Shown here: positions 7,011 to 11,321 of the stretch, in pieces
How positions within the stretch are numbered: the stretch's first letter is position 1
How the letters are laid out: each line of letters opens with the position of its first letter
Assembly (NCBI GenBank): GCA_031283515.1
Contig: JAITBS010000106.1
Span: forward strand, 1 to 11,321
DNA: 11,321 bases
Source of the DNA: Planctomycetaceae bacterium
GTDB taxonomy: Bacteria > Planctomycetota > Planctomycetia > Pirellulales > Thermoguttaceae
Reading direction: 5' to 3'
Notes under the pieces: model-generated
The model's input: only the letters and a program-made list of their open reading frames with translations
Told to the model about the DNA's origin: nothing
Database searches by the model: none
Translations under genes and position numbers: made by a program

Positions 7011-8264
7011 TTATTTTAATTTCAAGCGGACAAAACGCGGGAAACAATATTTTTTGTCCGCAAATATGATGCCTTCTCGTAATCCCCATGTATTGAGGTT
7101 GTAGGACACAATCAATTCGCCGGAGTTTGAAAGTAACGGGTGAGCTTTGGCGTTGTAGGTGATAACATGTGCTTTGGGACCGTATTTCTTTTTAACTTCG
7201 TCGTCAAATAATTTTGGTTCGGGGCAATTGTAAAAAGTTGTTGTTCCGGTGAACGGTGTAAACGGCGAATCCGAAACGGCAAAATTTAATTTTTCGCCAA
7301 TACACCCTTCCGTGTAAACAAGAATAAATTTACCGTCATACGTACCGCCGACCATTTTAGTTACGCTCAATTCATTTGAAATACCGTGTGTTAAAGCGGC
7401 TTCGTCGGTGTTGCAATCCGCTATCGAATTGCTCCATTCTTTGCCTGTCCAAAACTTCCATGTTTCGGTATTACCGTAATTATTCCGATTTGTTCTGGCA
7501 ACCAATAATTGCCGTTTGTAAAACATTTCGCCTGTTTTATCGCGGAATCCATAAACATAGATATCGTTACCTTGATCGCAAATCGCAATTCCAAACAAAA
7601 CTTCGTAACCATTTGTTCTGTGAATGAGTTCAACTGGTTTTGTCTTGTATTCCGAAAAAACCAATTGCCCATCCCGAATCGGAATACTCAACAACCAAAT
7701 ACCTTCTGTTGTCCATGTTTTTGCATCGACAACCATGCCGGTTGTGTACAGGACGGAGTTGATAGTGATACTGTCATTGAGCCAATATTGCCGGTCGAAC
7801 AGATTTGAGGGTTGTCCTTTTGAGTTGGTGTTGTAGTGGAATACCAATTGGGGTTTAGCGGGAGGAGTTATGTTGGAATCCAGAGTTGCGAAACAATGAT
7901 TAACCATAACAAGATCATTTTTGTACGAACCGTCGAGGTTAACACTGCCAATCATGGAATCTGCAAAACTAAAGGCGATTTTGATTTTTTTGTTTCCATT
8001 TTTGGCGGCAAGGTTTGTATCTTCGAGTCTAAAAGAATAAATCCCATCGCCTGCAATCCAACCATTGGTTCGGTCAACTAACGCCGTCCAATCATTCGCC
8101 GGTTCGCAGGTAAATTCTGTTCCATCGGCTAAAACAACCGCCGTACAATAAATTTGTATAAAAAATATAAAAATAACACAAAAGAATAATTTATAACGAT
8201 TTATGTTATAAACGCCGGAAATTCCAGAGTTCCCTGAAAGGGAGTATTTTTTGAAGTTCTCCAT
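7011..8264 (-). CDS. Secreted beta-propeller-type protein of unknown function (DUF4185/DUF5005-like)
   Basis: The protein has 417 residues. A charged and polar N-region (1-25) is followed by a hydrophobic core (26-45) and a likely signal peptidase cut after VLA at 46. The mature part begins with a WIAGDGIYSF segment and ends with KAHPLLSNSGELIVSYNLN and FPRFVRLKL. This arrangement is typical of secreted DUF4185/DUF5005-type proteins that are thought to fold as five-bladed propellers related to glycosidases; this match is from memory and the function is unknown. No catalytic residues can be named. The start is well supported by AGGAAAGGA (8275-8283 on the minus strand), ten bases before the ATG. 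It lies 268 bp downstream of two secreted phosphodiesterase genes on the same strand, so joint transcription is possible but unproven. Confidence 0.75.
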   Translation of the reverse strand: MENFKKYSLSGNSGISGVYNINRYKLFFCVIFIFFIQIYCTAVVLADGTEFTCEPANDWTALVDRTNGWIAGDGIYSFRLEDTNLAAKNGNKKIKIAFSFADSMIGSVNLDGSYKNDLVMVNHCFATLDSNITPPAKPQLVFHYNTNSKGQPSNLFDRQYWLNDSITINSVLYTTGMVVDAKTWTTEGIWLLSIPIRDGQLVFSEYKTKPVELIHRTNGYEVLFGIAICDQGNDIYVYGFRDKTGEMFYKRQLLVARTNRNNYGNTETWKFWTGKEWSNSIADCNTDEAALTHGISNELSVTKMVGGTYDGKFILVYTEGCIGEKLNFAVSDSPFTPFTGTTTFYNCPEPKLFDDEVKKKYGPKAHVITYNAKAHPLLSNSGELIVSYNLNTWGLREGIIFADKKYCFPRFVRLKLK

Positions 8265-8532
8265 TTAATTCAAGTCCTTTCCTAAGATTACAGAGAAACG
8301 AGTATTAACAATTTCCGTAATATTGCAGCGGAATTTTTATTTGAACCATATTGATAACATAAAAAAGGTATATCGACAAGAGGTGAGCGATCTTTTTCTG
8401 TAAAAGTTTCTCTAACCTACTGTTGTGTTAGTAACTGTCTATTTGATAATTTTTCACTGATATATTACGTAATTTTTATAAATGCACACCGTATAACCGT
8501 AATTAAAAACATTTCGGAAAAACATTTTTGTT

Positions 8533-9378
8533 TTATTTTTTCCGTTGTTTGATCACTTCGATCAAGACATCGGCGCGGTCAGTACCAATATTGTCGAGTT
8601 TCCAATCGAGAAGAGTATTCATTCGGGGAACGTCATTCACCGTCCATGCCCAAACATAAAAGCCTTTTTCGTGCAAAATATCGACCAGTTTTTTTGAAAT
8701 CATTCCGTGATACAGACTGACCATATTTGTTCCGGCTTTGTCGGCTTCGGCGATGAGTTTTGTTGCAAAGGCTTCGGCGTTTGATTCCGCCGAACCTTCC
8801 ACTTTCCAACTGAAAATGTGGGCAAACTTCAATCGCGGTTCCAAACGTTTCACTTCGGCAAGCGATTTCGATATAAACGAAACAATAAAAACGTCTTCGG
8901 TCATATCCAGTTTGGCAAGTAATTCGACAATATCCTTTTCGGTGCCTGATTGTTTGATTTCGATAATGGGAGTACATTTTGTACTTTTCAGAAGTTTCAG
9001 ATATTCTTCTAAAGTGGGAATTTGTTCTCCTGCAAATTGTTTACCTTTCCAGGAACCGGCATCGAGTTTTCGTACTTCTTCGATGTTCATTTTTGTAATA
9101 TCGGCGTCAATTCCGGTTGTTCGCTTTGTGTTCTGGTCATGCGAGAGAATGAGAACACCGTCAGCAGTTCGATAAACATCGCATTCTGTTGAATCGGCTC
9201 CGACTGCAACCGCCCATTTGAAAGCAGTCAACGTATTTTCAGGAGCCAAACCAGACAAACCGCGATGAGCCAACATCAACGGCACCACGATTTTCGGATT
9301 GGTTGTTTCCTGTGCCTGAACAATCATCGGCAAACTGTACGAAAAAGTAAGGAACAAAATAAAATAAAAATTTTTCAT
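8533..9378 (-). CDS. Secreted glycerophosphodiester phosphodiesterase
   Basis: Enzymes of this family split glycerophosphodiesters (deacylated phospholipids) into glycerol 3-phosphate and an alcohol, using divalent metal. The 281-residue protein starts with a signal peptide (core 4-20, cut after QA at 22), so it acts in the periplasm or outside the cell. The GDPD motifs are complete: HRG with catalytic H38, APENT (45-49), metal ligands E65 and D67 in ECDVY, second catalytic His in SHD (H80), E140 in IIEIK, and the late WTVND motif. Length matches the family. It lies 65 bp downstream of a paralog on the same strand, probably in one transcript. The actual substrate (glycerophosphoglycerol, glycerophosphoethanolamine or teichoic-type polymers) cannot be told from sequence. 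Confidence 0.92.
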   Translation of the reverse strand: MKNFYFILFLTFSYSLPMIVQAQETTNPKIVVPLMLAHRGLSGLAPENTLTAFKWAVAVGADSTECDVYRTADGVLILSHDQNTKRTTGIDADITKMNIEEVRKLDAGSWKGKQFAGEQIPTLEEYLKLLKSTKCTPIIEIKQSGTEKDIVELLAKLDMTEDVFIVSFISKSLAEVKRLEPRLKFAHIFSWKVEGSAESNAEAFATKLIAEADKAGTNMVSLYHGMISKKLVDILHEKGFYVWAWTVNDVPRMNTLLDWKLDNIGTDRADVLIEVIKQRKK

Positions 9379-9443
9379 AGTTCATTAAATGGTTAAGTGT
9401 TTCAGAAAAACTATAGAGAACAAAAATTACTGCCGGAAATTGA

Positions 9444-10361
9444 TTACGGATTCTTTGGCGGTTGACCGTAATATTTTCGGACAGTATTAACGGTTACGTC
9501 TGGAAAATCGGTTGCAAAACTGGCAATTCCAAGATCAAGAAGATGTTGATACACTTTCGGGTCATTTCCGTTCCAAGGCAATGTTTGAAATAAAACGCCA
9601 TATTTTCGTAACCGTTCACCGGTTTTACGAAGAAAAAGATCGGACGGTGAAAACTGACCTTCTTTGTTGATCGTGACATGAATTTGAAGTTGGTCAACGG
9701 CTTCGAACCGGACTTTTTCCAAATAATCGAGCCGTTCCGTCAATTTTTCTTCCGTTCCTCCCATCCAGTGTAACGTTAATGATTTAGGAGCAAGTTTTTT
9801 CCAAAGTTTAATTTCGTCATAAACAGTGCTTGCCAAAATGAGTTGCGGATGAACGAGTTCGGTTTCGCGTGCGAGTTGTTCGAAGTTGATTTTTTTGATG
9901 TCGATATAAATTTTCCGTTTCGGATATTTTTTCAGGACTTCACAAATTTCATGAAGTGTTGCGATATGTTGACCGGCGAACTTTTCACCTTTCCAAAGAC
10001 CGATGTCAAGTTTTTTTACTTCTTGAATTGTCAGGTCGGCAACACCTTTATTTTGTATTTCTTCGGAAGCGTTTGGAAGGATTCGTTTGAAATTGTTATC
10101 GTGAAACGCAACGATAACACCGTCTTTGGTCAATCGTAAATCGGCTTCGGGAATGGTTGCCCAATTCCAGGCGATTTCGAAGGCTTCGAGTGAATTTTCC
10201 GGTGCAAGATTTCCGGCTCCGCGATGACTTTGAATCGTAAATTCCTCCAAAGGAATATGATCACGGACATTCCAATCCTGACTTTGAACTGTTACCGTAA
10301 AAACAGAAAACAGAAACATCGTCATCAATAACGAAAATAAACTAATAAGTTTCATAATCAT
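9444..10361 (-). CDS. Secreted glycerophosphodiester phosphodiesterase family protein (divergent paralog)
   Basis: This 305-residue protein has a signal peptide (core about 5-25, cut near VQS or QSQ) and a GDPD domain. Motifs: HRG with H46, APENS (53-57), metal ligands E72 and D74 in EADLRL, FHD with H87. Where the neighbouring paralog has IIEIK, this one has IYIDIK, so Asp154 replaces the usual third metal ligand Glu. The late WTVND motif is also changed (TLPWNGND). The catalytic pair is intact, so hydrolysis is likely, perhaps of a different substrate; a non-standard activity is possible. ATG at 10361 and ATG at 10355 are equally plausible starts, and no ribosome binding site decides. It is the first of two tandem genes, and the divergence suggests an old duplication or separate origin. 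Confidence 0.88.
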   Translation of the reverse strand: MIMKLISLFSLLMTMFLFSVFTVTVQSQDWNVRDHIPLEEFTIQSHRGAGNLAPENSLEAFEIAWNWATIPEADLRLTKDGVIVAFHDNNFKRILPNASEEIQNKGVADLTIQEVKKLDIGLWKGEKFAGQHIATLHEICEVLKKYPKRKIYIDIKKINFEQLARETELVHPQLILASTVYDEIKLWKKLAPKSLTLHWMGGTEEKLTERLDYLEKVRFEAVDQLQIHVTINKEGQFSPSDLFLRKTGERLRKYGVLFQTLPWNGNDPKVYQHLLDLGIASFATDFPDVTVNTVRKYYGQPPKNP

Positions 10362-10524
10362 TTTTCAGTGTAAAAGGTTGTTCTTTGTTCAACGTACAAA
10401 TAAACAGTTACGAAAACAAATTCATAACCGGTTTACAAATATTATAAAAACAAATCAAAAATACACAAGATAGCGTTCAATTTTACAAACGTTCTTATCA
10501 ATATATTTTTAAAAATGTGGGTAC

Positions 10525-10554
10525 TTGTGTCTGATCTTGTTAAAGTGGTAAAAT
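10525..10554 (+). promoter_or_regulatory. Candidate promoter for the antitoxin-like gene
   Basis: TTGTGT (10525-10530) and TAAAAT (10549-10554) are separated by 18 bp, close to a sigma-70 arrangement, and would give a leader of about 130 bases. The call rests only on box similarity. The remainder of the 328-bp gap (10362-10689) is AT-rich and holds no gene or repeat I recognise. Confidence 0.3.
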
Positions 10555-10689
10555 AATTGGGATAAATTATTGGGCTATTTTATTCGTAAATGTTGTTCCT
10601 AAACCCATATAAATTGTTGAAACAACAAAAGAGTTTGAAGATCATTTTGTTGATACTGGGAAAGTACAGATAGAATAAGGAGTATATTT

Positions 10690-10914
10690 ATGACTGACAT
10701 GATATTGGATGTTCAAGTGTTACCGGAACCGATTTTTTCAAAAATTCGTACCAATAAAGTAAAAATACATGAAGAAAATGGTTCTATTATTTTGACCCCT
10801 TTTTCTGAAGAGGAGCCGCGTTTTGATCATTTAGTCGGAATGTTTTCTGATGGAAAAATGTCAATTGATAAATTCTTGTCACAAAAACAATTAGATAAGG
10901 AACTTGAAAATTGA
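10690..10914 (+). CDS. Small antitoxin-like protein, no partner found
   Basis: The 74-residue protein has the layout of a widespread small antitoxin-like family: an N-terminal stretch with LPEPI, then KVKIHEENGSIILTPF, and a C-terminal tail GMFSDGKMSIDKFLSQKQ followed by DKELE. Proteins with this tail are often found just before PIN-type toxin genes; the family link is from memory and no Pfam name is claimed. A strong ribosome binding site, AAGGAG (10677-10682), lies seven bases before the ATG, the best in the window. A TTG overlapping the stop (TTGA at 10911-10914) opens another frame reading LIILGLFNISI, but this does not resemble a PIN domain and runs into the palindrome at 10975. It therefore looks like an orphan antitoxin, perhaps left after loss of its toxin. 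Confidence 0.7.
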   Translation: MTDMILDVQVLPEPIFSKIRTNKVKIHEENGSIILTPFSEEEPRFDHLVGMFSDGKMSIDKFLSQKQLDKELEN

Positions 10915-10974
10915 TAATATTGGGTCTTTTTAACATTTCAATTTCCGTGTCATTTTTGTTTTTCCTTCTTAACA

Positions 10975-11051
10975 CCGCTAGGGGTGAGATGTACATAACC
11001 GTAGGTTGCGCTGCGTTTCACTTACGGTTATGCACATCTCGTTCCTACGGG
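10975..11051. repeat. 77-bp interrupted palindrome (REP/MITE-like)
   Basis: Arms 10986-11005 and 11021-11040 are complementary at 18 of 20 positions (left GAGATGTACATAACCGTAGG). Pairing continues outward with G-T pairs and short mismatches through 10975 and 11051. The 15-nt loop is TTGCGCTGCGTTTCA. The right arm and its flank (CGGTTATGCACATC, then CCTACGGG) resemble CGGTTATGAAAATC and CCTGTCGGGG at 70-98, so both are probably members of one repeat family. It lies between the antitoxin-like gene and the 3' end of fabF and could act as a two-way terminator, although no U-run directly follows the stem. Confidence 0.75.
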
Positions 11052-11104
11052 ACTGATAAAAAATAATACGCAACAGAAAATACTGCCGAATATTTTCGAA
11101 ATAT

Positions 11105-11209
11105 TTAATCAATTCGGATTTTCACGGATTTTCCGGCATCCAACGTGATTTCTTTTGTTTCGGCGGTAATTTCAAGTGTTAGCGGTGTTGTTTTGGGATC
11201 GGTACAAAC
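11105..11209 (-). other. Open -1 frame tail behind the fabF end (34 codons)
   Basis: Directly after the heptamer A_AAA_AAG in fabF, the -1 frame stays open for 34 codons to a TAA at 11105-11107. The predicted tail (start VCTDPKTTPLTLEI, end DAGKSVKIRID) has alternating polar and hydrophobic residues and codons like those of neighbouring genes. The frame has no start codon of its own: a stop lies eight codons upstream of the junction. It can only be translated through a frameshift from fabF, or it is a one-base deletion in the genome or assembly. Confidence 0.5.
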
Positions 11210-11321
11210 TTTTTTATAGCAATAACACTGTTATGACCGCCGAAACCAAGCGACATTGACAGAGCGGCGCGGATTTCACCATGCCGTCCTTTATTCGGAA
11301 TGTAATCGAGATCACATTCCG
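11179..11321 (-). CDS. fabF: 3-oxoacyl-ACP synthase II, C-terminal end (partial)
   Basis: Only the last 46 codons lie in the window; the gene continues past the right edge. The residues ECDLDYIPNKGR and then SMSLGFGGHNSVIAIKKF match the C-terminus of FabF. This includes the GFGG(T/H)N loop whose Phe gates the active site in E. coli FabF. The enzyme condenses malonyl-ACP with acyl-ACP in fatty acid elongation in the cytoplasm. Known FabF proteins end a few residues after the KK(F/Y/I) strand; here the zero frame adds VPIPKQHR and stops at 11179-11181. The two lysines are coded inside a six-A run, A_AAA_AAG at 11209-11215 on the minus strand, where the -1 frame opens a longer tail. Confidence 0.9.
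   Translation of the reverse strand, partial: ECDLDYIPNKGRHGEIRAALSMSLGFGGHNSVIAIKKFVPIPKQHR

Noticed and set aside
10911..11060. Overlapping TTG frame after the antitoxin-like gene as an intact toxin
   Set aside because: The product has no PIN-domain acidic residues and more than half of it is coded by the palindrome.

Overview
The window looks like chromosomal DNA of a fairly AT-rich member of the Planctomycetota or a related group. The best clue is the elongation factor G, which belongs to the mitochondrial-type (mtEFG1/spdEFG1) class known from spirochaetes, planctomycetes and some deltaproteobacteria. Secreted planctomycete-style proteins and mostly weak Shine-Dalgarno sequences fit this. 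The placement is an inference from protein patterns read by eye; no search was run.

Layout, left to right. Positions 1-240 hold a cluster of perfect hairpins and one copy of a palindromic repeat with 7-bp tandem units, which runs into the 3' end of the EF-G gene (229-2367, minus). A 400-bp gap follows; it contains a 161-bp element with near-perfect 13-bp inverted ends and several inner hairpins. Next comes a DUF151 bifunctional-nuclease-type gene (2768-3181, minus). On the plus strand lies a secreted enzyme gene that is cut off after about 110 codons (3458-3835). Its end is a second copy of the palindromic repeat, followed by an array of ACTATTC-type heptamers (3849-3904). uvrA (4204-6840, plus) comes next. 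It is compact: it lacks the usual insertion domain and carries a 15-bp tandem repeat expanded inside the linker between its two ABC modules.

On the minus strand follow a secreted beta-propeller-type protein of unknown function (7011-8264) and two tandem secreted glycerophosphodiester phosphodiesterase family genes (8533-9378 and 9444-10361). These three may be transcribed together and act outside the cytoplasmic membrane. A small antitoxin-like gene (10690-10914, plus) stands alone, with no recognisable toxin after it. It is followed by a 77-bp palindrome related to a hairpin at the left end of the window. The window ends in the 3' end of fabF (minus). That gene ends on a perfect A_AAA_AAG slippery heptamer, beyond which the -1 frame stays open for 34 coding-looking codons.

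The genes are mostly housekeeping (translation, DNA repair, fatty acid synthesis) or secreted hydrolases, and they do not form one pathway. The more unusual content is between and at the ends of genes: at least three families of palindromic or tandem repeats, a truncated gene, and the fabF tail. I see no tRNA, rRNA, CRISPR array or intact transposase gene.
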